This document shows positions 28,489 through 38,154 of a DNA stretch of 64,000 nucleotides, piece by piece. Below the pieces are notes generated by a model. It made no database searches, was not told the DNA's origin, and worked only from the letters and a program-made list of their open reading frames with translations. Source of the stretch: Granulicella sp. L46 (GTDB lineage Bacteria > Acidobacteriota > Terriglobia > Terriglobales > Acidobacteriaceae); assembly GCF_009765785.1 (NCBI RefSeq), contig NZ_LMUT01000012.1:306150-370149 (forward strand), in the 5' to 3' direction. How positions within the stretch are numbered: the stretch's first letter is position 1; the number at the start of each line of letters is the position of its first letter. The position numbers and the translations under genes are program-made.

Positions 28489-30540
28489 ATGCATCACGGC
28501 AATAGAGCTCAATTTTTCATGCACTGGATGCTTTCGATGAACGTCGTTAAAATGAGCTCGCCGCGCGCCGTAGGTGCGAGCCTCCTGGTCCTTATCGGTA
28601 GCTTTGCCACTTCCGCACAGCAGCCACAGGCGTCCGCCGCAAAACACGACGACTCCATCCTGCAACGCCGCTACGACGCTGCACAGAAATTCCAGGCAGC
28701 CAACGACCTCGACCACGCCGCACAGCAATACAAGATCTTCATCGCCGACGCGCTCGGAGAATTCGCCCTCGGCCGCGCCCGTGCCGGCCAGTATGACAAG
28801 GCAGCCAACGACTTCGATACCGCACTGATCCTCGTCCCTGATTTTCCTGCGATGAAGATTCAATACGCCCGCGTCGCCCTGGACAGCGGCAATCTCGACC
28901 ACGCAAAACTTCTAGCCTCCGGTGTAATTCAGGACTATCCCAACAACCCGAAGGTCGCAGCCGATGCCCACGCAATCCTCGGCCGCGTCCTTTTGAAAAC
29001 CAACGAGGACACCAAAGCCAAACAGCAATTCGAAGCGGCCGTAGCATTAGATCCGACCTTCGAAAATGGCTACGAGCTGGCCGTCGCCGATCTCGATCTC
29101 GGCGACGCCTCGGGTGCCGCAAAGATCTTTTCCGAGATGCTCTCCTCCTTCGGCGATACCGCCACCATCCACATGTACTTTGGCCAGGCTTACGGTCGCT
29201 CTGATTTCCAGGACGATGCCGTAGCGGAGTTCAAGAAGGCCATCGCGGCCGACGATAAGCTGCCCGGTGTCCATTACTCCCTCGCCGCCGCCTATCTCTC
29301 CACCTCCGGCAACTCCAAACTTCCCGAGGCCGAAGCCGAGCTGAAGAAAGAGATCGCCCTCTCGCCAAGGTACGCAGCAGCCTACGCCGCCCTCGGCCAC
29401 CTGCTCGCCCAACAGCATGATCCCGCCACGCAGCTCGAAGCCGAGAACGATCTCAAGCACGCGACCGAGCTCGATCCCACCAGTCCCGACGGCTTCCTCT
29501 ACCTCGGCCAGTTCTACTCTGATGCTCACAAGCTGCCCGAAGCAGAAGCCGCCCTTCGTCAGTCGATTCGCCTCACCACTGACGTCTCCCGAAACGCATA
29601 CCAGGTGCAGAAGGCACACTATCTCCTGGGACGGCTCCTCATGCAAACCGGTGACGTCGAAGAAGGGAAGATGGAGATCGCAATTTCTCAATCGCTGCTG
29701 CAACAGAATCTTCAGCGCGACCAGAATCAGCTCTCCGACTATCTGCAGACGAAACGAGCTGCGCAGGCCGCTTCCGCCCTGGCTCCCGAAATGCCCATGA
29801 CGGTCGAAGATCATACCGTCGACCCCGAAGCCGCACACCAGGTGGAGCAGCTCGAGAAGCAACTTGGTCCCGCGATTGCCGATAGCTACAACAATCTCGG
29901 AGCGATCGCCGGCAGCCAGGGCAACTATGTCTCAGCCTTGCAGTCCTTCGAGCGAGCAGCCGAGTGGAATCCCGCGTTGCCCGGCCTAGATATCAACTGG
30001 GGGCGTGCGGCATTTTCAGCAGGCGCCTTCGCTCAAGCCGTCGCTCCCCTGAGCCACTATCTGCAGGCCCACCCAACCGATAAAGACGTGCGCGCCGAGC
30101 TTGGCCTAAGCCAGTTCTCTATCAAGGACTACGCTGCAGCACGCCAGACACTCGAGCCTCTCAACGACACAGCAGGCGAAGCTCCGCGCCTCCAGTTCGC
30201 CTACGCTGCGTCTTTGATCGAGACCGGCGACATAAGCACTGGCGTGGCGCAGTTATTAGCGTTGGAGAAGACAAATCCAAACGTCGGCGAAGTTCATCGT
30301 GAACTCGGCGAAGCCTACGCGAAAGAGAAGTCCCCAGCGGCCACAGCCGAACTGCAGACCGCAATTCGGCTCGACCCTTCTGATGCCGAAGCGCATATCG
30401 CGCTCGCACGTCTCCAGTTGGCGCAAGGAAACAAGGCGGCGGCTATCACCCATCTCGAAGCAGCCCTGAAGCTCGAGCCCGGAAACCAGTCCCTGCAGCA
30501 AGAACTCGCCGACGTCACAGGTGCCCGAGCCCAACACTAG
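28489..30540 (+). CDS. Exported TPR repeat protein
   Basis: This protein of up to 683 residues is built almost wholly of tetratricopeptide repeats, for example ALGEFALGRARAGQYDKAANDFDTAL, AHAILGRVLLKTNEDTKAKQQFEAAVALDP and AHIALARLQLAQGNKAAAITHLEAALKLEP. An N-terminal signal (VGASLLVLIGSFATSAQQ) suggests export to the periplasm, where it would act as a protein-binding scaffold. The start is unclear: ATGs at 28489, 28519, 28528, 28537 and 28552 are in frame and none has a strong ribosome site; 28537 gives the most normal signal peptide. It is convergent with a CRTAC1-type gene 22 bases away. TPR and ASPIC/UnbV proteins are often neighbours in this phylum, but a joint function is not known. Confidence 0.82.
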   Translation: MHHGNRAQFFMHWMLSMNVVKMSSPRAVGASLLVLIGSFATSAQQPQASAAKHDDSILQRRYDAAQKFQAANDLDHAAQQYKIFIADALGEFALGRARAGQYDKAANDFDTALILVPDFPAMKIQYARVALDSGNLDHAKLLASGVIQDYPNNPKVAADAHAILGRVLLKTNEDTKAKQQFEAAVALDPTFENGYELAVADLDLGDASGAAKIFSEMLSSFGDTATIHMYFGQAYGRSDFQDDAVAEFKKAIAADDKLPGVHYSLAAAYLSTSGNSKLPEAEAELKKEIALSPRYAAAYAALGHLLAQQHDPATQLEAENDLKHATELDPTSPDGFLYLGQFYSDAHKLPEAEAALRQSIRLTTDVSRNAYQVQKAHYLLGRLLMQTGDVEEGKMEIAISQSLLQQNLQRDQNQLSDYLQTKRAAQAASALAPEMPMTVEDHTVDPEAAHQVEQLEKQLGPAIADSYNNLGAIAGSQGNYVSALQSFERAAEWNPALPGLDINWGRAAFSAGAFAQAVAPLSHYLQAHPTDKDVRAELGLSQFSIKDYAAARQTLEPLNDTAGEAPRLQFAYAASLIETGDISTGVAQLLALEKTNPNVGEVHRELGEAYAKEKSPAATAELQTAIRLDPSDAEAHIALARLQLAQGNKAAAITHLEAALKLEPGNQSLQQELADVTGARAQH

Positions 30541-30562
30541 GCCTTCCCGAGCCGGCCACTGA

Positions 30563-32359
30563 TCAACGCTTCACAGCGCCAGGCAGAATCTTCTCCCGAG
30601 GCACCACTCCCTGGCCCTCGAGCACACAATAGAACTTGTCCGCCGCCAAATTCTTCAGAGTCTCTTTCACTCCAGAAGGCCACGTGATCTCGACGCTGTC
30701 CACCGTCGCGCGCGCTCCCAGACCAAACTGCAATCGCACGTCATTTTGCGAAAGATAGCTTCCTCCGCTCCGCACCTCGTCCAGTTGTACCAGGTCGCCC
30801 GCCGTCACGCGTACTCTTGCATTCAACGCCAGCCGATTGCTCTTGGTCCCCGCCAACTCAAAGCTGATCCAGTGATTCTTCGGCCCGCCCTCGGTCCGCA
30901 AAATCATCGGGCTCCCTTCAATATTCTCCACCACCAGTTCCGTGTGCCCATCGTTGAAGAGATCGCCCACCGCCAGTCCGCGACTCACCTGCGGAGTCTG
31001 AATGGCCGGCCCAACCAACTCGCTGATGTTGCGGAACGATCCGTTATGCTGATTCAAAAACATCTGCTTCGGCTCTCGATACTTCGTTCCAATGTCTCTC
31101 GTATCCACCTGCGGATAAACATGGCCATTGACCAGAAATAAGTCCACCCAGCCATCATTATCCAGATCGAAGAACGCGTCCCCCCAACCAACATAAGGCG
31201 AGGTCGCAACCGTCAGCCCCGCCTGGTCCGACACATCGGTAAAGTTCAAATCCCCGTCATTGCGAAACAGCGTGGTGTACTCCTCGCTGAAATGCGTGAC
31301 CGCAACCGAGAAGCGCCCGGCATGCAGATAATCACCCAGCGCCACTCCCATATTCGCCTGCTCGTAGCCGTCCTTGTTAACGGCGATCCCCGACGGATAC
31401 GCCACGTCCGTAAACTTGCCCCTGCCGTCATTTTGATACAGATAGTTAGGCTCGCCGTCGTTCGCCACAAACAAATCGATCTTGCCATCCCCATTAAAAT
31501 CCGACCACACCGACGTCAATCCAAAATACTTCTGCGCATCGTCCACGCCTGCCTGCTTCGAGACGTCGGCGAACGTCCCATCACCATTGTTGTGATAAAG
31601 ATTGTCCGGAAAACCCACTAGCCCACGCGGTCCACACTGCACCGCAATCTCGTGGTACATGCATGTCTTCTTCGATCCCAGCGTCGGCAGATCATTCAGA
31701 TTCAGATCAACATAGTGCGGAACAAACAAGTCCACATACCCATCGTTGTCATAGTCCCCGAAGGCCGCCCCAGTCGCCCATCCCGCATCGCTGCTCAGGC
31801 CCGACTGCTTGGTCACATCCGTAAATGTCCCGTCACCATTATTCCGATAAAGCACCACGCCGCCAAAGCACGACACCAGCAAATCCGGCCAGCCATCGTT
31901 GTTGTAATCTCCCACCATCGCGCCCATCGCCCAGCACGGGTGGCTCACACCAGCCTTCTCCGTCACGTCGGTAAATGTGCCATCGCGATTGTTATGGTAG
32001 AGCGCACTCCTCGCCTTCGTCCCGGCCAGAGACATATCAACGTCCGGCGCATTCGTGAAAAAGATATCCGGCCAGCCATCGCGATCATAGTCAATCAGCG
32101 CCACGCCACCGCTCATCGACTCCACAATATACTTCTTGCTCTCCGACGAAAGATGCGTGAAGTGAATCCCCGTCTTCGCCGTAATGTCCACCAGCTGCGG
32201 AAGATCATTCACCGCCGCTGCACCTGGCTGGACCACCGCACCAGATTTCTTCGCGCCCACCTGCTGCGCCCATACCGTCTGCATCAGCGTCGCGCACACG
32301 ATCAACATCGCGGCCCACCGCTTCCCACCCAACCCTCGAGAGCTACTCAAAGCGATCAT
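30563..32359 (-). CDS. CRTAC1 family protein (FG-GAP repeats plus ASPIC/UnbV domain)
   Basis: This 598-residue exported protein has a signal peptide (AAMLIVCATLMQTVWAQQ). FG-GAP/VCBS repeats with calcium-type loops follow (DYDRDGWPDIFFTN, DYNNDGWPDLLVS, DYDNDGYVDLFVPH, DFNGDGKIDLFVAND), interspersed with NNGDGTFTDVT. A C-terminal ASPIC/UnbV domain has HWISFELAGTKSNRLALNARVRV and VEITWPSGVKETL. It is the same family as the gene at 11171 but not a recent copy; wording between shared motifs differs. Its start is 11 bases after the response-regulator stop, so it may be transcribed with the two-component genes upstream, which would make it a candidate member of that regulatory unit. Confidence 0.88.
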   Translation of the reverse strand: MIALSSSRGLGGKRWAAMLIVCATLMQTVWAQQVGAKKSGAVVQPGAAAVNDLPQLVDITAKTGIHFTHLSSESKKYIVESMSGGVALIDYDRDGWPDIFFTNAPDVDMSLAGTKARSALYHNNRDGTFTDVTEKAGVSHPCWAMGAMVGDYNNDGWPDLLVSCFGGVVLYRNNGDGTFTDVTKQSGLSSDAGWATGAAFGDYDNDGYVDLFVPHYVDLNLNDLPTLGSKKTCMYHEIAVQCGPRGLVGFPDNLYHNNGDGTFADVSKQAGVDDAQKYFGLTSVWSDFNGDGKIDLFVANDGEPNYLYQNDGRGKFTDVAYPSGIAVNKDGYEQANMGVALGDYLHAGRFSVAVTHFSEEYTTLFRNDGDLNFTDVSDQAGLTVATSPYVGWGDAFFDLDNDGWVDLFLVNGHVYPQVDTRDIGTKYREPKQMFLNQHNGSFRNISELVGPAIQTPQVSRGLAVGDLFNDGHTELVVENIEGSPMILRTEGGPKNHWISFELAGTKSNRLALNARVRVTAGDLVQLDEVRSGGSYLSQNDVRLQFGLGARATVDSVEITWPSGVKETLKNLAADKFYCVLEGQGVVPREKILPGAVKR

Positions 32360-32369
32360 CGAAGGTTCA

Positions 32370-33809
32370 CTACTCTTTGCCGCGCTTCTTCAAAACGATG
32401 TTCAATCGCTTGATCTTCTGATTCAACGTCGAAAGCGGAATCCTGAAAAACTCCGACGCCTCAGTCTGGTTCCAGTTGCAGCGCTCCAACCGATCCGCGA
32501 TGATTCTCCGCTCGATGTCCTCGATCACATCAAACAGGGAAGCGTCCGGCCTCTGCTCCAGTAGTGCCGTCGAAAACGTATTGCCGCGCAACTGCTGTGG
32601 CAACAAATCCGGGCTCAACGTTGGCCCGTTGGAGAGGACAACGCCGCGCTCCATTGCATTCTCAAGTTCGCGCACATTGCCCGGCCACTCATAGTCCATC
32701 ATCAATCGCAACGCTTCCGAGGACAGTTCGGGCGGCGGAAAGCCGTTCTCCTCCGCATAGAACTTGAGATAGTGATTTGCCAGCAACGGAATATCTTCCT
32801 TGCGATTCCGCAGCGGAGGCAGCTCCAGCGAGATCACATTCAACCGATAGAAGAGGTCTTCGCGAAATCTCCCTTCCTTCACCGCCTGCTCCAGGTTCAC
32901 GTTGGTCGCGGCGACGATCCGAATGTCCACCTGGATCTCCTGCGTTCCACCAACATGCATAAACCGGCGATCCTGCAGCACACGCAGAATTTTCGCCTGC
33001 ATATCCATGCGCATCGTTCCAATTTCATCCAAAAACAGCGTCCCACCGTCCGCAACTTCAAACAATCCCTTCTTCGCCGCCACAGCTGACGTGAACGCAC
33101 CGCGCTCATGCCCAAACAGCGTCGACTCCAGCAAATCCGACGGCACCGCGCCCGTGTTCACGGGAATGAACGGCTTATCCCGCCGTGGCGAGTGCGCATG
33201 AATCGCCTTCGCGATCAGTTCCTTGCCCGTTCCGCTCTCTCCCTGAATCAACACAGTCGAGCGGCTAGGAGCCACCTGCGCCACCAAATCAAAAAGTCGC
33301 AGCATCGGCTCGCTCTTGCCCACAATGTTCTCAAACGACACCCGCTGCTTCAGCGTCCGCTTGAGATGCACAACCTCCTGCTCAGCGCGATTCTTTCCAA
33401 TCGCAATCCGAATATCCGCCAGCAGTTTCTCGTTGTCCCACGGCTTCTGCACAAAGTTCGACGCGCCCGCGCGGATCGCATCCACCACGTTGCCCACCGT
33501 TCCATACGCCGTAATCATGATCACCGGCAGATCCGGCACCAGCGCTTTAATCCGCGGCAGCAGATCAATCCCGCTCTCTCCCGGCAGCGCGAGATCCAGC
33601 AGCATCAGGTCATACGCATTGCGTGTCAATTGGTCCAGTCCCGCCACACCATCGCCCGCCAGATCGACGCGAAATCCCTCGAGCGTCAACAGCGTCTCGA
33701 GCGAGTCGCGGATGCCCGCCTCGTCGTCAATAATGAGAATTCTTTGGCCCAATGGATGAACAGCTACACTTGGCTCGTCGATCGCGTCACTCACGGCTGC
33801 CTTAGACAT
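32370..33809 (-). CDS. NtrC-type sigma-54-dependent response regulator
   Basis: This 479-residue protein has a receiver domain (about 22-135; acidic IIDDEAG, phospho-Asp in LLDLALPG, Lys in QKPW), an AAA+ sigma-54 interaction domain (about 160-390; Walker A GESGTGKE, Walker B GTLFLDEIG, arginine-finger region FREDLFYRLNV) and a Fis-type helix-turn-helix near the end (QTEASEFFRIPLSTLNQKIK). The sigma-54 contact loop reads GAFTSA instead of GAFTGA. It overlaps the 3' end of the sensor kinase gene by eight bases, so the two are one operon. Targets are unknown; no convincing -24/-12 promoter was found nearby. Confidence 0.92.
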   Translation of the reverse strand: MSKAAVSDAIDEPSVAVHPLGQRILIIDDEAGIRDSLETLLTLEGFRVDLAGDGVAGLDQLTRNAYDLMLLDLALPGESGIDLLPRIKALVPDLPVIMITAYGTVGNVVDAIRAGASNFVQKPWDNEKLLADIRIAIGKNRAEQEVVHLKRTLKQRVSFENIVGKSEPMLRLFDLVAQVAPSRSTVLIQGESGTGKELIAKAIHAHSPRRDKPFIPVNTGAVPSDLLESTLFGHERGAFTSAVAAKKGLFEVADGGTLFLDEIGTMRMDMQAKILRVLQDRRFMHVGGTQEIQVDIRIVAATNVNLEQAVKEGRFREDLFYRLNVISLELPPLRNRKEDIPLLANHYLKFYAEENGFPPPELSSEALRLMMDYEWPGNVRELENAMERGVVLSNGPTLSPDLLPQQLRGNTFSTALLEQRPDASLFDVIEDIERRIIADRLERCNWNQTEASEFFRIPLSTLNQKIKRLNIVLKKRGKE

Positions 33810-36792
33810 GGACTACCTTTCCCTCTGCGCTCGCAGGCTCACTGCCGGCTTGCGTCTTGTGCTGGGGTCGCGGTCCCGTTGTATCGACTGCAGGCAACTC
33901 CAGGCGAAAGACCGTACCCTCGCCCGGCGTGCTGCTCACTTCGATCGTCCCAGCGTGCTCCTGGACGATCCCATACGTAACCGCCAAGCCCAACCCGGTG
34001 CCCTTGCGCTGACCTTCCTTCGGATTGCTCTTGGTCGTAAAGAACGGGTCGTAGATCTTGCGCATCACGTCCGGCGACATACCCACACCGTTGTCCTCCA
34101 CGCGAATCTCCACTCCCTTGGACGTTCTCGCCGTCAAAATGCGTACGCTGCCACTGCCTTTCTCCTGCAGTGCATCCTTCGCATTCAGCACCAGGTTCAC
34201 CAACACCTGCTGCAACTTGCCACGGTTTCCTGACACCAGCGGCAGATCCTCATGCAACTCAGTCGCCACCGCCACGCCCGCCGATCGCATCTGGTGCTCC
34301 AGCAGCAACACCGTATCCCGCACCATCAGATTCACATCCACGCGTCCGAAATCGACACTGCCCATGCGCGAAAAATTCAGCAGCCCATTCACAATCTCTG
34401 ATGCCCGGAAAGTCTGTTGCGTAATCTTTTCCAACACCGGCTGCAGCCGCGCATGCGTCGCCTCATCCGACCGCAACTGCTTGCCCAGCATCTGCGCATA
34501 GCTCGAAATTACGGCCAGCGGCGTATTTACCTCGTGCGCCACACCAGCCGCCAGCAGCCCAATCGACGACAGCTTCTCGGTCTGCGTCAGCTGCGTCTCC
34601 ATGTTGATGCGGTCGGTAATGTCGTCCACAATCACAATCCGCCCAACAGCCTGGAAGTCCCGGTTGAGCAGCGGCGCAATCGTGATATTCGCGATGCGCG
34701 ACTCGCCAGTCGGCGTTGGCAGCCGGAACTTGTACAGCGTGCTCACTCCTTGCTCGCCGCGCAGGCGGTCGAACTCCAGCAAAAATTCCATCGGAAACAC
34801 ATCCCGCAGCGGATGTTGCAGCGCATCGGCCCTGGGCGTCGCATACATCACTTCCATCTGCGCATTCCAGCTCTCGACACGGTCTTCCAGATCAACAGCG
34901 AACACCCCAATGTTGATCGACTCCACGATGTTCTCGTTGAAGTCCCGCAGCCGCTCGAAGTCCTGGATCTTCTGCTCCAGCCGGCGATAGAGCTGCGCAT
35001 TCTGAATCGCGATCCCTATGTACCCGGCCAGCGACTCCAGCAGCTCCATGTCCTCGCTCGAAAGAAAATCGCCTTCTCCCGTGCGCCCCAGGCCCAGCAC
35101 CGCAATCGTGCTCCGCCCCGTGCCCTCATGCCTTGCAGCCCGACACGGTACGTAATAATTCAGATCCAACGCCGCAGCCGTTTGCCGTTCTTCATCCGGA
35201 AGTCGCAGCATCGCATTCGGCGTCTCGAAAAATAAATGGCTGCTGCTATCCCGGTTATCGAAGTCCAGGAACCCAAGCTCCAGCGAGTCCGCATTCGAGA
35301 GCACCTGCTGCGATAGCCCATGCGCCGCCGCCAGCGAGAACTTGCTCTTCCGCCCTGCCGTCTCCTCCTGTGCCAGGAAGACCGCAACGCGCGTCACCAG
35401 CAGCGTCTCTGGCAGCCGCTGCACGATCGAATTCACCAGCGCGCGCAGATCCGTCTGCGCATTCAACTCGCTGCCAAACTCCACCAGCGTCTCGCGGTAG
35501 TCGATGCTCTTCTGATCGAACACCCGATCCAGCTGCCCCTGGATCACGCGCTTCAGCGGATCGAAGACAAGGCCCGTCACGATGACCGCGGCCACCAATC
35601 CCCATTCGCCGAGATGCTGAAACCGCGTATGCACCATCTCCGCGCTGATGGCCACTATGCCAAAATAGATGCCCACCAGCGCCGCAGTCGCCAGCGTGTA
35701 CGACGCGCCGCGCTTGAAAATCAAATCCACATCCATCAGCCGATACCGCACGATGGCCCAGCTGAACGTCAGCGGCAGCAGGATCAGCGACAGCAGCGCA
35801 ACTCTCGTCAGCGCGCTCGGCATATACGCGTTGAACAGGAACGGAATTACGTACAGCGCGGTGAAGGGAACCACCGTAAGCACCGTTCCGCGCGATAGCC
35901 ACTTCAGCTGCTGACGTTGCAGCGGCTGGACCTCAGCGCGATAGCGCACCCAGAATACGATCGCCGCGAGAATGTAGAAGCTTGCCAGGTACGCATAGTC
36001 GAACTTGTCCAGGCGCTGCTGCAACGCGCCCGTCGACTCCCAGTAGGTGTACGACAGGTACCGTAGAACACCCAGCACCAGCCCCGGCAGATAGATCAGC
36101 GGGTACAACAACCTGCGCCGCCGCCGCGACGCCTCCTGCGTAAAGCTGATCGCGAAGTGAAGGAACAGCGCCGGCTGCAGCTCCGTCGCAATAATGTTGC
36201 CGGTCAGAATCGTTATGTCGAGGCCGTCAAGAATCCCCGTGAACTTGAACGCATAAAAGATGAACGAGACCAGGCAGAAGACAAAAAAGTGGGTCGACTT
36301 CGGCGCCGTCCAGCGTCGCAGCAGCACGAACAGTCCAATCGCCAGGTACACCAGCGCAATCAGCCGCTCGACCTGCCAGTCGGTCCGGTCCGTCGGCTCC
36401 AGGTACACCACCACCGGAATAGCAACTGTCGTGCTGCCGCTAGTCTTCCGCAGCAGGGAATACCTTACCTTCGACCAGACGCCGTTGGCATCAATCTGCC
36501 GCTGCAGCGAAGCCAGCCGCAGCGTCGGAACGTCGTTCACCGAAGTGAGCGTGTCACCGGTGTGAACCCCGGCCCGGTACGCTGGCGTGTCGGGCGGCAC
36601 CAGGTAGGCGCGCAATCCCCCCGGCGTCTCTGTCCATCCAGCGCCGTCAGTGGCTGGAGTGTAATCGCTCTCCTGCACAAGGTTCGCAATCGCAAGTCCT
36701 AGGGCGGCCAGAGTAAAAATCGCCAGGACAATCGCCAGCAACCGAGTTTGAGCACCGCTTTTCACGGGGAAGTACCATCTTTCAGGGATCAA
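33802..36792 (-). CDS. Membrane sensor histidine kinase with PDZ, GAF and PAS domains
   Basis: This 996-residue kinase starts with a membrane helix (about 18-38) and a PDZ-like extracytoplasmic domain (about 55-125, PAYRAGVHTGDTLTSVNDV). Seven or eight further membrane helices cover about 145-405. Then come a GAF-like domain (about 430-590), a PAS domain (about 625-735), a HisKA segment with the phospho-His in AAGVAHEVNTPLA, and an ATPase domain with N box LNAKDAL, G1 DNGVGM, F box YDPFFTTK and G2 GTGLGLAV. It should phosphorylate the receiver of the regulator encoded downstream. The PDZ domain could bind an exposed C-terminus and so read envelope state, which is inference. Confidence 0.9.
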   Translation of the reverse strand: MIPERWYFPVKSGAQTRLLAIVLAIFTLAALGLAIANLVQESDYTPATDGAGWTETPGGLRAYLVPPDTPAYRAGVHTGDTLTSVNDVPTLRLASLQRQIDANGVWSKVRYSLLRKTSGSTTVAIPVVVYLEPTDRTDWQVERLIALVYLAIGLFVLLRRWTAPKSTHFFVFCLVSFIFYAFKFTGILDGLDITILTGNIIATELQPALFLHFAISFTQEASRRRRRLLYPLIYLPGLVLGVLRYLSYTYWESTGALQQRLDKFDYAYLASFYILAAIVFWVRYRAEVQPLQRQQLKWLSRGTVLTVVPFTALYVIPFLFNAYMPSALTRVALLSLILLPLTFSWAIVRYRLMDVDLIFKRGASYTLATAALVGIYFGIVAISAEMVHTRFQHLGEWGLVAAVIVTGLVFDPLKRVIQGQLDRVFDQKSIDYRETLVEFGSELNAQTDLRALVNSIVQRLPETLLVTRVAVFLAQEETAGRKSKFSLAAAHGLSQQVLSNADSLELGFLDFDNRDSSSHLFFETPNAMLRLPDEERQTAAALDLNYYVPCRAARHEGTGRSTIAVLGLGRTGEGDFLSSEDMELLESLAGYIGIAIQNAQLYRRLEQKIQDFERLRDFNENIVESINIGVFAVDLEDRVESWNAQMEVMYATPRADALQHPLRDVFPMEFLLEFDRLRGEQGVSTLYKFRLPTPTGESRIANITIAPLLNRDFQAVGRIVIVDDITDRINMETQLTQTEKLSSIGLLAAGVAHEVNTPLAVISSYAQMLGKQLRSDEATHARLQPVLEKITQQTFRASEIVNGLLNFSRMGSVDFGRVDVNLMVRDTVLLLEHQMRSAGVAVATELHEDLPLVSGNRGKLQQVLVNLVLNAKDALQEKGSGSVRILTARTSKGVEIRVEDNGVGMSPDVMRKIYDPFFTTKSNPKEGQRKGTGLGLAVTYGIVQEHAGTIEVSSTPGEGTVFRLELPAVDTTGPRPQHKTQAGSEPASAEGKVVHV

Positions 36793-37221
36793 GCATGCAA
36801 ATCAGCGGCCAAAGGGCGAATACTGCCGAATACCGCCGATAACTCAGCAGAATGAGGGAGGTTGAGGAAATCTTGGCCTTTCAGATGCACGAATTCATAT
36901 GCAGATACGTATTTCAGAATAGCTCGGTTCTGGGCTTACTCGCCATTTGCCTGATCAAATCGGCCTGCCTTATCGCCGAGTCCAGTCGGAAAAGCCCACT
37001 GACTCCGCGACTTTCGTGAGCAACAACACTGTTCGCGCCAGCACCAATTGTTAAAATCCAAGGCCTCAAGCTACCTTCTGCGGAATTTCACGTATCTTTA
37101 ACATTTGGCACGCTGCGATGCACGACCTTCAGGCCTCCAGGGTTGATCAAACGATCAATGGACCATCCGAAGCTCGCATTCGTTAGCGAACCTGAAATCG
37201 AATAGGGGAATCCCCGGCACC
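36793..37221 (+). other. Divergent intergenic region, nothing recognised
   Basis: These 429 bases separate the sensor kinase (minus) from an alpha/beta hydrolase (plus) and must hold both promoters. They are less GC-rich than the genes. No RNA gene, repeat or clear promoter was identified; a near-match to a sigma-54 site at 37106 has the wrong spacing. Confidence 0.5.
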
Positions 37222-38154
37222 ATGATGAAGCGCCGTCATCTTCAGCTCGATGGCCTTCGCCTCTCGTACCTCGAAAAGGGAAGAGCGGTGGAGGATCAGC
37301 CCTCGCTCGTCCTGCTCCATGGCCTCATGGGTTGCGCCGACACCTTCGTTCCCCTCATGCAGCAGCTCCAACCCGACCTCCACGTCATCGCCCTCGATCT
37401 CCCCGGCGCCGGCCAATCCGAGCGCCGCCACGACATCGACCCGCGCATGGCCACTACGGCAGAACAAGTCAGCCGTATCCTCGACGAGCTCCATCTGCAC
37501 CGTCCCATCGTCGTCGGCCACTCACATGGCGGAGCGGTCGCAATGAGCGTCGCAGCAAATCATCGCCAGTCTGTCGGCTCGCTCGTGCTCATTTCGCCCG
37601 CGCACCCCTACTTCCGCGAGGGCGATCCGCTCATCCGCTTCTATCTCTCCCGGCCCGGCCAGATGTTCGCTCACCTCATGCCCTGGCTGCCTGAGTGGTT
37701 GCAGATGATCGGCCTCCGCCGCATGGCCGGACCCCAGAGCTGGGACACTCCCGAGCGCCTCAAGCCCTACCGCGACAACCTCCGCACCCCCGGCACCATC
37801 CTCCACCTGCTGCGCCTGCTCCAAACCTGGCATAACGACATGGCCGGCCTCCGTCGCGTCCTCCGCCGCCATCTTGATACCCCCACCCTGGTCCTGTGGG
37901 GCGACTGCGATCGTGCCGTTCCCATTCACTCCGCGCCCGAGCTGCGCCGCCATCTACAGCACTCAGACCTGATCACTCTGCCCGGCGTAGGCCACCGTCC
38001 TGCCGAAGAAGCCCCTGAGCTAGTAGCCAATTTCATCCGCACCTGGATGGAGGAGGAAGTTCCTGCTCCGGCAATTCACTACAGCGCGAACGTCTCCCCA
38101 AGCCACGTCCGCACAGCGTCGCGCATCACGCCCAGCTTCGAATCCGGCGACTGA
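37222..38154 (+). CDS. Alpha/beta hydrolase (haloperoxidase/lipase-like fold)
   Basis: This 310-residue alpha/beta-hydrolase has LVLLHGLMGCADTF (oxyanion region), the nucleophile elbow VVGHSHGGAVA, the acid in LWGDCDRAVP and the catalytic His in LPGVGHRPAEE. No signal peptide is seen. The substrate is unknown. The last 26 residues or so follow the usual domain end and are read from DNA antisense to the C-terminus of the next, convergent hydrolase: the coding regions overlap by 76 bases. The tail may be an extension gained by loss of an earlier stop. Confidence 0.82.
   Translation: MMKRRHLQLDGLRLSYLEKGRAVEDQPSLVLLHGLMGCADTFVPLMQQLQPDLHVIALDLPGAGQSERRHDIDPRMATTAEQVSRILDELHLHRPIVVGHSHGGAVAMSVAANHRQSVGSLVLISPAHPYFREGDPLIRFYLSRPGQMFAHLMPWLPEWLQMIGLRRMAGPQSWDTPERLKPYRDNLRTPGTILHLLRLLQTWHNDMAGLRRVLRRHLDTPTLVLWGDCDRAVPIHSAPELRRHLQHSDLITLPGVGHRPAEEAPELVANFIRTWMEEEVPAPAIHYSANVSPSHVRTASRITPSFESGD

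Noticed and set aside
36852-37019. 55-codon open frame (MREVEEILAFQ) in the divergent gap
   Set aside because: No ribosome site, no family resemblance and ordinary length for chance in this less GC-rich stretch.
37106-37122. TGGCACG followed by GATGCA before the alpha/beta hydrolase, like a sigma-54 -24/-12 site
   Set aside because: The GG and GC elements are one base too far apart, and that spacing is normally strict.
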